In this document: piece by piece, positions 23,752-34,140 of the stretch | Layout: each line of letters starts with the position of its first letter | Position numbering within the stretch: position 1 is the first letter of the stretch | Assembly (NCBI GenBank): GCA_009192285.1 | Contig: WBVU01000018.1 | Coordinates: forward strand, 868,001 to 932,000 | Reading direction: 5' to 3' | From: Morchella semilibera | Taxonomy: Eukaryota > Ascomycota > Pezizomycetes > Pezizales > Morchellaceae | Length of the DNA stretch: 64,000 nucleotides | Position numbers and translations under genes: made by a program | The notes under the pieces: generated by a model | The model's database searches: none | Seen by the model: only the letters and a program-made list of their open reading frames with translations | What the model was told of the DNA's origin: nothing

Positions 23752-24280
23752 ATTACTTTATATTTATTTTTTAATCTCTATTATTTTTTCGATCTATAAC
23801 TATACAGCTTTGTAGGATAATATTTAAGCAACATATCTATGTTTTTGATATGTCAATAATCATGATTTATTACTCTTACTATTTTAGAAATTTACTAGTA
23901 GCCACCCCTAATTCCCTTCAAACAAAATTTGTTATAGTGAGACGAATTTTCGAAATATTGCTACAGGACTTTATATTGATATATTTATACACTATATATA
24001 TGATTCTGCGGTGTCAACGATCCCATATTATGACTTCTATAATTTCCGAATTTCTGTACTGGTCCCCCAATATAAAATATATAGTAACCTTAAATTATTT
24101 ATATCACAATAGGCTTTTAAAATATTGGTTTGAGATTTGAATAATATATATTTGTATACTATATATCAGTTTATATAATACCAAATATATCAAATTTTGA
24201 CTTCCAAAAATCCCGAATTTTTCAACCTAATATATATGCTATCTCAAGTATGGCTAGGTATACTGTCATACAGAACCGAT
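23752..24280. other. AT-rich intergenic segment between convergent transposon genes
   Basis: The 529 bp between the stop codons of the SUMO-motif gene and the demethylase gene are very AT-rich (ATATATA tracts near 23970-24240) and presumably hold both 3' ends. No gene was seen. Confidence 0.55.
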
Positions 24281-25778
24281 TTAAGCCTTCTCCTTACCCT
24301 TTCCCTTATCAGCCTTCTTTTCCTTCTTCATTGCCTTCTGAAGGTCCTGCTCCTGCTTTTTGTCCTCCAAATATTTCTCAATAAGCTCAAAATCCAGAAT
24401 GATTGGCTCAGTTGGGGAAATATCACAGTTGCAAGGTTGATATTTTTTGGCCTCAGGGATCCAGTCTTCAGTGGCGAAATTCATTGCTTCTGCAAGATTC
24501 CAGCCACTATTAATACCAGAATGGTAAGCTCCAGGCCAAACAATGATCATTTCATTCTTTTCCTGAATGAATTGGTGACAAGCATAACCATATTGAGACC
24601 AGAGTTCAGGTGTAATAGGTGGCTGGGAAAGCACAAAACCCTGATGGCGAAGAGTCTGTGGGCAAGAGGTAATATCAAGCTCTACAGTAGCTGTTCCCTT
24701 AGTTAATATAAAATTCGGAATTTATAAGCTATGAGTATTTACCTTTAGATTCAGCAACAAAAAGCTGCATAGAATGTCCAGGAATAACATGCCAGATCTT
24801 GGCTGCACCATCAAGGACAGTATTGGCGGAATAGCAATGATAATCCTCTACATGCCAGGAAAAGGCAGTACCTGGAGTACCAAAATAAACATAGGGGGTA
24901 GTAATTCCCGGAATTACAGGAAGACCTGGAGTCAGGAGCAAGTTCCAATCTGGGTCATCAAAAATTGGTGTCCAACTCTTGCCCATATTGATCAAAGAAA
25001 CTATATTAAAGCTGTTAGTAAATTCGATTTTGATAAAGTAGTAAAGATAATACCTTCAGTATCAACCCCATAGTTCCTAACTTGAGATGAAGCCTTATTT
25101 TTTGAGGATTCCACCTCCTTTGCAATCTTCCCCCAGAACTCATCCAAAGTACCAATTAATTGATAGTCCATCTTTTTCCCAACCATTTGAGTCTGCCAAC
25201 GAGACATAGGAAGCTTTCCAGGTAAGGACGCAACTGTATAAGCCTTTCCTCCATAGCTGGTAGTGTAAGGGAGCTCCTCAAACACTTGCTTCCTGACTGC
25301 AAGATTGATTTGGGACAAAGGTTTAGAAATATGATTCCATTCCTTTCCTTCAACTATAATTGGGAGCTTAAGCTTCACAGCTCCATAAAACCGCCCAAGC
25401 TCTTGTAGATATTTTAATAAGGTTGGAAACTCCTTAAGGCCTTGAATTGTTGGGATAATAAGTGGAGGTTGAGTTTTATCAGGGTGCTCAATTCTGGCAT
25501 GGGTTTCAGGAATCTTTTTGAAACCTTGGCGGGGGTAGGTAGGAATTTCAGCAGTTGATTCAGTGTCTGGAAGTATGATTGGATTGTTTGCTATTTATAT
25601 ATTAGTATATCAAAAATCCGATTTTTAGAGGATGGAAAGTACCAATCTTGAGGACTCTCTGCTTATGGTAGTAAAGAAGTTTCCTAGCTGCTGCTTTTGG
25701 GTCTGCAGCTCTAGATAGGGATGTTTTATTCTTCATAGTTTCGAAGGTATTATTGATAAAGACAGCTTGAGAAGGCAT
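24281..25778 (-). CDS. KDM4-type JmjN/JmjC histone lysine demethylase-like protein encoded by the transposon
   Basis: Four exons, 25778-25643, 25590-25054, 25000-24743 and 24681-24281, give an intact 443-aa protein. A JmjN-like segment lies at about residues 88-122 (IPTIQGLKEFPTLLKYLQEL, then GRFYGAVKL). The JmjC core follows, with TPYVYFG (Tyr equivalent to KDM4A Y177), iron ligands H274 and E276 in FSWHVEDYHCYSAN, the 2-oxoglutarate Lys K292 in AAKIWHVIPG, and the third iron ligand H364 in GAYHSGINSGWNLAEAMNFAT. The KDM4-specific zinc site is conserved too: C317 and H323 (SCPQTLRH, same six-residue offset as C234/H240 of KDM4A) and C394/C396 (PCNC). KDM4 S288/T289 are replaced by Ala/Met. 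The protein ends in a Lys-rich tail and has no PHD or Tudor domain. KDM4 enzymes remove methyl groups from H3K9 and H3K36. Activity here is inferred, not shown. Confidence 0.93.
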
Positions 25779-25869
25779 GGTGTAGTGAGGTTATTGACTC
25801 TTGTTTGTTGTGTGGTGATGGTTGATGTAGAGGTGAGGTCTAGTCCTGCCTGTTTTGGTAGTTAAGTAG

Positions 25870-26560
25870 GGTAACTTTACAAAAAACCCGGCAGCATGTC
25901 CAGTCCTTCCCTATCAGGAAAAAAAAAACTCGGCAACATGTCTAGTCATTCCCTTTCAGGAATACCATGCAAAAAAGGGCTCGGCACTATGTTTAGTCTT
26001 TCTTTATTAGGAAAAAAACTCAATAGCATATTTATTAGAATACTATAAAAAAAAAAACTGGGCACTAAATCTAGTCCCTCCCTATCAAGAAAAAAAGACT
26101 CAGAAAAATATCTTTCCTATTAGGAATACCATATAAAAAAAACTCGGCAACATGTCTAGTCCTTCCCTATCAAGAAAAAAAAAAAACCCGGCAGCATGTC
26201 TAGTCCTTCCCTATCAGGAAAAAGCCTGGCAACAGGTCTAGTCCTTCCCTATCAGGAAAAAAAAGACTCGGCAGCATGTCTAGTCCTTCCCTATCAGGAA
26301 AAAAAAACTCGGCACCATGTCTAGTCCTTCCCTATCAGGAAAAACCCCGGCAACAGGTCTAGTCCTTCCCTATCAGGAAAAAAAAGACTCGGCAGCATGT
26401 CTAGTCCTTCCTTATCAGGAAAAAAAAAAACCCGGCAGCATGTCTAGTCCTTCCCTATCAGGAAAAAAAACTCGGCAGTATGTCTAGTCCTTCTCTATCA
26501 GGAAAATAACTCAATTATACAAAAAAACTCGGCAGTATATTTATTAGGACACTATAAAAA
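25870..26560 (-). repeat. Right subterminal tandem array, about 15 units
   Basis: Units are the reverse complement of the left-array unit: CTCGGCAGCATGTCTAGTCC, then TTCCCTATCAGG and an A run. Most spacers are shorter than on the left, about 40 bp between cores. Those nearest the demethylase gene (25885-26130) are the most decayed, and the outer ones (26145-26510) are nearly identical. Confidence 0.95.
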
Positions 26561-26601
26561 ACAAGTAGCACAATATTAGTTGTGGTTGTGTTGCCAAAGT
26601 C

Positions 26602-26633
26602 ATTTTGCAATTTGGTTTATACGTGCCCCCGTA
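26602..26633 (-). repeat. Right terminal inverted repeat, 32 bp
   Basis: Reverse complement identical to the left repeat over 32 bp, ending CGTGCCCCCGTA. Confidence 0.95.
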
Positions 26634-26639
26634 ACCAAC
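26634..26639. repeat. Target-site duplication, right copy (ACCAAC)
   Basis: Direct repeat of 19292-19297. The local sequence ACCAACCAACC could also mimic a duplication, so the length of 6 bp is likely but not certain. Confidence 0.75.
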
Positions 26640-27213
26640 CAACCAGGTGAATAAATTGATAGTCCGCTCACCTGCACACAGCTGATGGAAGTGCCCCGGA
26701 ATGATTCGGTCTGTTTTCATAATGTATATGAGGCAATTGTAAGATATCGTACAGCTGGTCAATTGTCTAGACCTATAGATCTATAGAACGCACAGGAATA
26801 GAAGGTACGTGCAAAGTGTAGCTTCATGACCAAAACTGACATATGAGTACCTAGTACCTACAAAGATCTAGACTCTTGCAATTGGTTGTCTTCCAAAAAT
26901 GATGCAAGGTCATCATCACCAGTTCATCGTGGCATACTGATTGCAAGCTTGTTTGAGCTTCACCTGCGGACTATTGTTTGCTACTGCTACACAGCGTGAC
27001 ACCAAAAACCATGGAGCACAAGAACACATGATAAACTGCACATCCCCGGACCCAGATACACGCATGTTGCACCCATGATTCCACCGCCTGTTAACTTTTT
27101 CCATGATCTTGTTTAGTATAAATGGCCTATGTGAAACCTTACTTGATACGTTCTCTGTATCCCCATCCCACTGCAACTAAAGAAACGCCAATAACCAACT
27201 TCGCTTGATTCTC
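26640..27213. other. Intergenic region right of the transposon
   Basis: No gene recognised. This is the pre-insertion flank that once adjoined the PEX6 upstream region. Toward its end a TATAAATGGC box near 27116 precedes the next open frame. Confidence 0.4.
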
Positions 27214-27789
27214 ATGATGTTTTCCCTATCGATTTCAAGCAGCGTCTACATATACATTGAGGTCTCGATCCTCTTCAGCGCCGCCCTTATTTTCACCTAC
27301 CACTACCTGGAACCCCCCCGCCCCGCCCCTCCTCCCCCAGACCATCCCCGCGCCGCCCCTCGGGAAACTGGTGAGCCCGTAAGAACCAACTGCTGCGTCC
27401 GCAATACCCAGCGCAACCAGCCCGCCACCCAGCACAATGACTGGCTCGACCAAGCCTCCGCCCAGATCCGCTCCGAGCTGGAAAAATACCTCGCTGGGCT
27501 GCAGAGCCCCCCGGCAACACCAGCGCCCCGGAAGAGGCTTCCTGACCCAGACAGATGTATAACCATCTTCATCGAGCTGTTCCCGGGAGAACCGGGGCGG
27601 TATGAAGGCGACTGCCCCCGGCGGCTTGAGGTGTTGGTGAGGGAGACGTATGGGTTGGAGGGAGAAGGTATGGAGGGGAGGGTGTTTACGTTGGATGCTA
27701 GAACTTCGGGTCCAGTGGAGGCCGCGGGGGTGGAAGAAGAGAGAGTTAGTGTGGTGGTATTTCTGGTGATTTGTAGGTGCATCTGCTAA
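27214..27789 (+). CDS. Hypothetical single-pass membrane protein
   Basis: A GC-rich, coding-like frame of about 190 aa. The N-terminal hydrophobic segment (residues 4-30) could be an anchor or an uncleaved signal. It is followed by a Pro-rich linker, a short helical stretch (DWLDQASAQIRSELEKYLAGL) and a Pro/Gly/Glu-rich end. No family is recognised and no homologous motif was seen. The start is one of two adjacent Met codons (27214 or 27217). It may be an orphan gene or a chance frame in GC-rich DNA; base composition unlike the AT-rich surroundings favours a real gene. Confidence 0.4.
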   Translation: MMFSLSISSSVYIYIEVSILFSAALIFTYHYLEPPRPAPPPPDHPRAAPRETGEPVRTNCCVRNTQRNQPATQHNDWLDQASAQIRSELEKYLAGLQSPPATPAPRKRLPDPDRCITIFIELFPGEPGRYEGDCPRRLEVLVRETYGLEGEGMEGRVFTLDARTSGPVEAAGVEEERVSVVVFLVICRCIC

Positions 27790-28884
27790 TGGAGGCTTAG
27801 GATCATGCTGGAGAGCTCCCGGAACGCCTCCATAATCAATCCACGGATGAATACAGGTATGATGGTGTAATTATGACTCCATCTAGTTTAAATGACTCCT
27901 ACTACAGCTCCCGCTCCGGTGACGGGCATGATGGTCCATATGAAAACACGCTATATATGGATGAGAAAGTGGCTCCTAGCGTACTTCCTCTCCAGATAAA
28001 AAGAAGGAAAACAGTGTTAGGACTATCCAGTTAGAAGATAGGGTTCAATGAGGTAAACAACGCACCGATTTTGATAGATGAGCTTGGATGTTACGATGGA
28101 TGGTTTAGGGGGATCAATTTTTTACACGGCACGATTGGGAGATTTTTTACGTTTTGAAGCCTGCTATAAATAAAGCTTCTTTTAATTCAATAATAATTTT
28201 TTCAAGGCGGGTGCTACAATAGTTGTGAGACAAAACGGTAGCGAATGGTGGTATCGAGTGATATGGTATGATACAGAGTATTAGGATCTTGGCTCGTCCG
28301 TTCCCTTCCCTTGTCGGATATTTGAGACGAGATTACTATTGGGATACTGGATATCTCTCTACCAAGCAGGTGACATGCTTTTAAACCGTAAGAGCATAGG
28401 CGATTTGCTTGGGTCCTTAAGGGTTTAAGAAATCACCAATACCGAGGGTTTAGTATAGTAATTTCTATATTCAAGTTCAAAGATATATGCACGGCTGTTC
28501 TTATAAGTATACCACTTCATCCAAAAAATTATAATAGTGCTATTACATATTTATCCAATGTCTGTTGCTTACAAGTAGGTACCCAAACAACAACAGCCCA
28601 TCTCTTCTTTCGTGTTTCTTACGAGCAACGTATACCTATGTGATTTTTCCTTCTCTATAAGTAACACGAACTGTCTAGTTCTCCTCTCCTTCTTCTCTTT
28701 CCCCTTACTCTTGACCCTCTTTAAAAATTTTACCTCTATCCGTCTATTACCTAAAAAATCTTTGTACAGGTCACCATATCTCCTACGATACCCTTCCCTC
28801 ACCGCCCACCCAGAACCCACAAAGATCTCGTACCCATCAAGATATATTTCACAGTTCCCCTTCCACCATCAGATACTACTCAGG
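27790..28884. other. Intergenic region
   Basis: AT-rich with no recognisable gene. The last 250 bp are pyrimidine-rich (CTTCTC, CCCTTCC tracts), as expected of a fungal promoter/leader for the gene at 28885. Confidence 0.4.
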
Positions 28885-29801
28885 ATGACTACACGCTGCG
28901 TTCTGGCCCGCTACACCCTCGACTGCTGCGACGGCGCCGGCCCATCAACCCCTTATACCACACCACGCACCACACCGTCTCCGCCACAATATCCCCTATC
29001 GCATCCCCCCAAATACCCCCCCTCTAACCAACCCCTAGAGTGCAATCCGCTTGACCCCCTAGACTCACCGATTGGCCACGTCAACGAACTCATGAAAACG
29101 ACCAGCAACACCATCATGGGGCTTCAAGCCAGGCTAACCCACCTTGAGGAGCTAGTCACAGCCAGATCAGGTCTGTGTATCAAGGGCATGGAAAATGTTT
29201 ACGCGGAGCTCGCCGCCTACGAGGACTCCGATGTATCTGCCTGTCTGGATCGCATCGAAAGGGACCTGTGGGCCCTCCTCGCCAAGGGGAAATGCCCAGG
29301 GCAGTGGGCCTTCGAGGCTTACAACTTGACTTGCGTGCAGGTACAGCACCTGTTCGCGGTCCGGGTCGGAATACATGATCTTAAGCAGAGGGTGTTGGTG
29401 ATGCTGGAACACGCGGCCGGTAGTGGGCCGGATGTTCCTAGCCTTGCCCATCGGCCGCAAAAGGAGGGGCACCCGCTGGAAAATTCAGGGTACAATATGG
29501 GAGAGTATAACATGTGGTGGCCCGATACGAGAAAGCCTAGTATGATGATACAATATTCCGAGGACAGAGGGAGTATTATGATACGTACGATACTACCATA
29601 GCCGACTTGGGAAATACGACGCAGATGCGGGCGAATGCGAAGGGTAAGGAGATTGAGAAGTTTATGGAAGATGAGGTTACGGATACCGAGGAGGAGAGGA
29701 CCAAGGAGACCATCAAAGCCTCAGTCGAGGGCAAGGAAAAAAGGAACCAAGAGAAAGAGAATAAAGATATAGCTGAAGCCATACGCTTGTCGCTACTCTA
29801 A
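28885..29801 (+). CDS. Orphan protein with helical core and C-terminal UIM-like helix, one apparent frameshift
   Basis: The frame from MTTRCVLARYTLDCC runs through a Thr/Pro/Tyr-rich linker and a helical domain (HVNELMKTTSNTIMGLQ.., LEELVTARSG, CLDRIERDLWALL, VQHLFAVRVGIHDLK) and then hits a stop at 29601. In the next frame, coding-like sequence already runs from about 29571 (EYYDTYDTTIADLGN) to 29801. It ends in KDIAEAIRLSLL, which fits a ubiquitin-interacting motif (AxxxS core with acidic lead-in). One missing base near the GGG at 29569-29571 would unite the two halves into about 305 aa, so a sequence error is the simplest explanation. The family is unknown. A Met 273 bp upstream extends the frame but looks like a pyrimidine-rich leader. 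Confidence 0.5.
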
Positions 29802-30356
29802 ATTGTCATATCCCGATATTCCGAAGGCAGAGTGAATACGCCTAAGGCTATGTAGAGTTTGGTCTATAGAACCGATTGTTCCCTATCCTACTCTCCGGAG
29901 GGCCTAACCATTGCTAAAGGATGTATGCTGGAGGGAACTGAGTTGGTTATATGTATCTTGCGGAATTAATTAATTAATGGACCTTGCGTTCTTGGCGCTG
30001 GCGAGTGATCTAACATGATTAAAAATTGACCCACCCATGCTACACTTATGAGCCCTTATGATGCCATCACAAAGAATCACTCGGAGCCAGGTGGCCCTGT
30101 CGTTGTACTCTCCTGCAAAAATGCTATATTTCCCTAATTCATAAAACCGTGGGGGGTAATTCAAATAGCTATATATCTGCAAGCACCACCAGAGCAAAGA
30201 AAGAATAAAAAACCACCATCCTATAAAATCAAAAGCCCCTACAAGACGCCGTGCACCCATCCATCCATAACTACAATACAAAATAATACAAAATAATACA
30301 AGATACAAAAAGAAAAGAAGAAAGAAAAAGAAGAAGCCCCTTCCCTTCACCCACGC
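29802..30356. other. Intergenic region between converging genes
   Basis: 3' flank of the UIM-like gene (+) and of PSO2 (-). It contains TTAATTAATTAA and AGAAAGAAAAAGAAG stretches. No gene was supported. Confidence 0.45.
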
Positions 30357-33300
30357 TCACCACACCCCCTTCCCATCCTCCACACTAAACAGCCCACTCT
30401 TCCTCTTCTCCGCCTCCCACCTCTTCACCCACCCCATCATCTCCCCCCTCCTCTTGGCAGACCCCACATTCACCGTGGGCACCACCCTGCCCACATTCAG
30501 CGCGCAGCAGAACATGGTCAGCTCCCTGAAGCTGCTATGCTCGCTATACGGGACGGCATAGCAGCGCACCGCCGCGCTCGACCCCCTCACCGGCTCCATC
30601 TGCGCCAGCCCATACGCGCTCCTCCACGACTCGCCGTGCAGCACGCCCGCGACGGTGGGCGACTGGACCGCGCGCGAGTTCGGCGGCCGGTAGCTCCACC
30701 CCGAGGGGCGGAAGCCGACGATGCGGTCAAAGTGCGGGCGGAAGGCGGCGAGATACTCCTGTAGGCTGGGGAGCTGCAGGTCCATGAGCGGCGTCATGTG
30801 CACCTGGGCTTCGTGCGGGTCGCTGGTGAGGAGGCGGTCGAGGAGGGGGTCCTCGAGCTGGTGGCAGAGGTGGCGCTTGTTGGGGGGAGCGAAGATCTTG
30901 GTGTTGAGGGCTTGGGCGATGCCGAGGCAGAGGCGCTCCTTACCGATACTATAGGTGCCGACGATAATGAGGAGGCGGCCGGGGGGTTTCATTGTAGGTG
31001 TGGGGGCGGGGACGGCGGGGGTTATGAAGTTTGCGAGGGTGGATTTACGGGCATGGGTGGGCCCGGAGATGCCGGTGGAGGCTTCTTTTTGTAGTTTTAC
31101 GCTCATGGCGGCGCAGGCTTCGATGACGCTGCTCTGCGCGGGGAATGCATATTTGGGATTTAGGTATGTGGTATCGAGATATACAACGTCTATTTTCTGG
31201 CCATTTAGTCCCTCCTTCCCCGGTGCCAGGAGCGGATGTTGCAGATGCTCCGGCCGTGCCCGGAAATCGCCACAGTGTAGAATCCGCTTCCCGCCCTTCC
31301 TCGTCTCCTCGAATAAGAATAGCATGCTCCCGGGACAATGATTCGCATCCAGCCCTCTAACCCTGATCCCACCCACCCCAAAATCTGTCCACTCCTCCCA
31401 TGCAAGCTCGTGAACGTATTTTGGGTCCACACCAAGTTTTGTCCTCACCAGATTTGCCGTAACACGGGAGCAATAAATTGGCCCATGGGTCCACTTCGAG
31501 CTGAGTCCAATGTAGTGATCGCTGTGAAAATGAGAAAGAAAGTAAGCGCTGCAGCCAGGGACTGCGCCATAACGGAAAGCATCGACGGTGACCGGCCCGT
31601 TGAAAAGTATCTTGTAGAATGGGCATGTACGGTCTGCGGCCTTCTTGCCGCGGGAATCTACTTCTGCTTTTGCGGCGGAAGCCCACGCCTGGCTTTCGCT
31701 GTTGGTTGACATTAGTTTCGTGAACGCAGACGGTCTAGAGGAGGATGACGGGGTGATCACTGGCGCGCGGCCAAAGAACGGGGAGGCCAGGTTCGTGGCG
31801 CCAGGTTTGGGGGGGAGGATGACCGGTTTGGACGGGGGGGTGGGGAGTGGGATTGGGGTACCATCAAGACAGTGATTGACGTGATCGTTCTTGTCATTCT
31901 CAGGCAGGCTTCCGATGTTGATTGCGCAGATGGGGCATCTAACCGCTTCTGCTTCGGCGGGGGTGCTGTCTTCGATCTCGTCGGCTTTGGAAATATTCTC
32001 AAGGTCTTCGAGGTCGCCGTCAAAGTCCTCGTAACCAGCCTCGGCGCGAGAGGCGGGGTCAAATCTGTAGGCTTCCTGTTCTTCAAAGTTCAGTTCTTCG
32101 GAAAAATCTTCAATATCCTCATATTCTTCCTCCTCAAACGCGCTGCCTTCTCGTTTGCGGGCTTTAGGAATGATACTGCAGGCCTCTAGCTTTTCTTCGG
32201 CCCCAGGAGGTGGATCATCCGTAGTATCCCCCCCCTCCTCCTCCTCCTCCTTTGTGGGGCTACTACCTGACGTTTCCAGCACTTTTCTTGACCCTTGCAT
32301 GAATGCTTGCTCTCGAGTCCTTTTAGATGCGACCCCACCAGCCCCCGACTCTTCAGTCTTTTCCACAATAGATTCTCCAATATTCCTGTTTGTTCTGTCG
32401 CCAACCAGCCCTGTCTCTTCACTTTCCTGATCACTGGAGTCGGTCTCCCCTGTAACTGATTTGGAAGGGCTCCGTTTCAATTTTTTGAAAGGAGCTGGTA
32501 TAGGCCCTTTGCTTGAGAACAAGAAAGACCCCGCACCATCGAGCTTCAGGCTCGCCGGATTAAATTTTGGCGTAGATCCCGAAATTCTACTGCCCGATGT
32601 CTCCCCTGTGGTGGTAGTAGTAGTGGTAGAGGTACCAGGTAATATATCCGTGGTAGGAGCGGTTGACTCAATCTCATCCACCACATCCTCGCTCATGACC
32701 ACATCATCCTCACCGTCCTCCTCATCGTGATCAGATAGCGGCGGCCCAGGGCGCCCATGCTTCGCCCTCACCGGAGAGGAGTATAGATCATCATGCCGTC
32801 TCGCCAACTCCAGCTCCCCCGCCGGGGCACGCTCCACCGACCATGCACTCTCATCAGCCTCATCCTCCTCCTCCTCTGGCTCCGAAAGGTCCAGCTCATA
32901 ACCCCCATGCCGAATGAATAGATCGTCACTCTGCGCACCCGCCACCTTACTACCTTTCGCCGCCCCCTTCACAGGGGTCTTCATATCTGCTGGTGCAGAA
33001 GGCTTAAAGAAGCTCAGAATAGACGTATTGCCGCCCTTCTTCGCCGCTGACGACTTCCCTGTAGACGTTGCGGGCTTGAAGGCCATCCGCTTCCCGCCGC
33101 CAACCGAATAAGGCGTCAGTAGCGACTGCCTTGGCTTTCCTGGCTTCTTTCCTGGCGTTTTTGCAGGTGTCTTTACGGGTGCTGCCATCTTTTGCCGCTT
33201 CGGTGAAGGTGGTGAGGCGGCTGGATTCGGTGCCGGGTCAGTATCATTTGGTGGATCTGATTCTGACGGAGGAGATGGGGATTCGTCTGGGAAGGGAAGG

Positions 33301-33449
33301 GGCGAAATGTTGACGAGAGGTTTGTTGAACATTGGTCTGGGGCTGGTGGCGTTCGTTGGGGAGGGAATGCAATGTGGTTGACGCGAGGAAGGGCCTTGGT
33401 CTTTCTTTTGTGGTTGGGTTTTCGCGTTTTTTTTTGTGCAGGGGGACAT
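30357..33449 (-). CDS. PSO2: DNA interstrand cross-link repair nuclease, SNM1/PSO2 family
   Basis: One exon, 1,030 aa, started at the Met of MSPCTKKNAK; an upstream Met at 33587 looks like leader. A long disordered N-terminus with Ser/Asp-rich and Lys/Pro-rich nuclear stretches includes a PIP-box-like SILSFFKP. A UBZ4-type zinc finger lies near residue 503 (RCPICAINIG...DHVNHCLD). The metallo-beta-lactamase domain follows with the HxHxDH motif FLSHFHSDHYIGL (first His near 640), LDANHCPGSM and HCGDFRA. The DRMBL region ends at PTVNVGSAKRRGEMMGWVKRW. The family is a 5'-3' exonuclease acting on interstrand cross-links in the nucleus. All metal-binding motifs are intact. Confidence 0.95.
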   Translation of the reverse strand: MSPCTKKNAKTQPQKKDQGPSSRQPHCIPSPTNATSPRPMFNKPLVNISPLPFPDESPSPPSESDPPNDTDPAPNPAASPPSPKRQKMAAPVKTPAKTPGKKPGKPRQSLLTPYSVGGGKRMAFKPATSTGKSSAAKKGGNTSILSFFKPSAPADMKTPVKGAAKGSKVAGAQSDDLFIRHGGYELDLSEPEEEEDEADESAWSVERAPAGELELARRHDDLYSSPVRAKHGRPGPPLSDHDEEDGEDDVVMSEDVVDEIESTAPTTDILPGTSTTTTTTTGETSGSRISGSTPKFNPASLKLDGAGSFLFSSKGPIPAPFKKLKRSPSKSVTGETDSSDQESEETGLVGDRTNRNIGESIVEKTEESGAGGVASKRTREQAFMQGSRKVLETSGSSPTKEEEEEGGDTTDDPPPGAEEKLEACSIIPKARKREGSAFEEEEYEDIEDFSEELNFEEQEAYRFDPASRAEAGYEDFDGDLEDLENISKADEIEDSTPAEAEAVRCPICAINIGSLPENDKNDHVNHCLDGTPIPLPTPPSKPVILPPKPGATNLASPFFGRAPVITPSSSSRPSAFTKLMSTNSESQAWASAAKAEVDSRGKKAADRTCPFYKILFNGPVTVDAFRYGAVPGCSAYFLSHFHSDHYIGLSSKWTHGPIYCSRVTANLVRTKLGVDPKYVHELAWEEWTDFGVGGIRVRGLDANHCPGSMLFLFEETRKGGKRILHCGDFRARPEHLQHPLLAPGKEGLNGQKIDVVYLDTTYLNPKYAFPAQSSVIEACAAMSVKLQKEASTGISGPTHARKSTLANFITPAVPAPTPTMKPPGRLLIIVGTYSIGKERLCLGIAQALNTKIFAPPNKRHLCHQLEDPLLDRLLTSDPHEAQVHMTPLMDLQLPSLQEYLAAFRPHFDRIVGFRPSGWSYRPPNSRAVQSPTVAGVLHGESWRSAYGLAQMEPVRGSSAAVRCYAVPYSEHSSFRELTMFCCALNVGRVVPTVNVGSAKRRGEMMGWVKRWEAEKRKSGLFSVEDGKGVW

Positions 33450-34140
33450 TGACAGGCGACCACGCGTTGAGTGCTCCAGATTAGGAATTGGGTGTAACCA
33501 CAAACTCTCCCTCAGAGAAGTATGGGCACGCAGAATGTACGGAGGCTTTGAGGCTTTACGGAAGCATTGAAACTTCAAGGATATCATGTCAGGGTCGATA
33601 TAGTTTCTTGTGCTATGTAGCTAGGTACGTAGGTGGAGATACATATACTACACAAGTGACGGGCAGGTGGGGCTATCTGTGAGCCTAATGCTACATGTGG
33701 CTACACCCTACGTATGAGCGTACCTACATGTAGGTCTAACGTCTTCATCGAAATATCAATGCATAATTTAGGGTGCATGGTGGGCCATATATGAGTTGGG
33801 GTGTAGTACGTGTGCTGGGTGTCAAGTGGATTTCGGAGATTTTTGTATTATGGTTATACCTATATTCCGTTCTTGGGGGTGTTGCAAATTATAAAACCCA
33901 TCGTAATTTATTATTGCCATCCGAAGGTGTAGCTTAGGGTTGAGAAATACCTAGTCATACACATATCGGTATCGAGTGATATCCTATGAACTTGATGAAG
34001 TGCCGACGTACTCAAATTGCGGGGCGATTTGGTACTTGTCACTATATGATGGCTTGAAATAACTATGGTAGACTATATCGGGACGATCTGGGAATTGGGG
34101 GTTTTGGAGGATCAGGAAGCAGCCTCCCGAGTGTACTGAT
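33450..34140. other. Intergenic region upstream of PSO2
   Basis: Contains a perfect 14-bp palindrome ACCTACATGTAGGT at 33722-33735. No gene was recognised. Confidence 0.45.

Larger units (their letters stand above)
19298..26633. mobile_element. Complete 7.3-kb DNA transposon carrying transposase, SUMO-motif protein and KDM4-like demethylase
   Basis: The boundaries are set by a perfect 32-bp inverted repeat (19298-19329 and 26602-26633, termini TAC...GTA), a shared nearby GGCAACxCAACCAC block, and a 6-bp direct duplication ACCAAC on both sides. Inside each end lies a tandem array of roughly 15 units, the two arrays in opposite orientation. Between them are three multi-exon genes: DDE transposase (-), orphan SUMO-motif protein (+) and JmjN/JmjC protein (-). 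All three have intact frames after splicing, and the ends are perfect. The insertion is therefore likely young and possibly autonomous (inference). From memory, 6-bp duplications and TAY...RTA termini are features of the IS3EU superfamily, which would fit the IS3/retroviral-type integrase core; this needs a Repbase comparison. The interior is AT-rich compared with the host genes. Confidence 0.93.
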
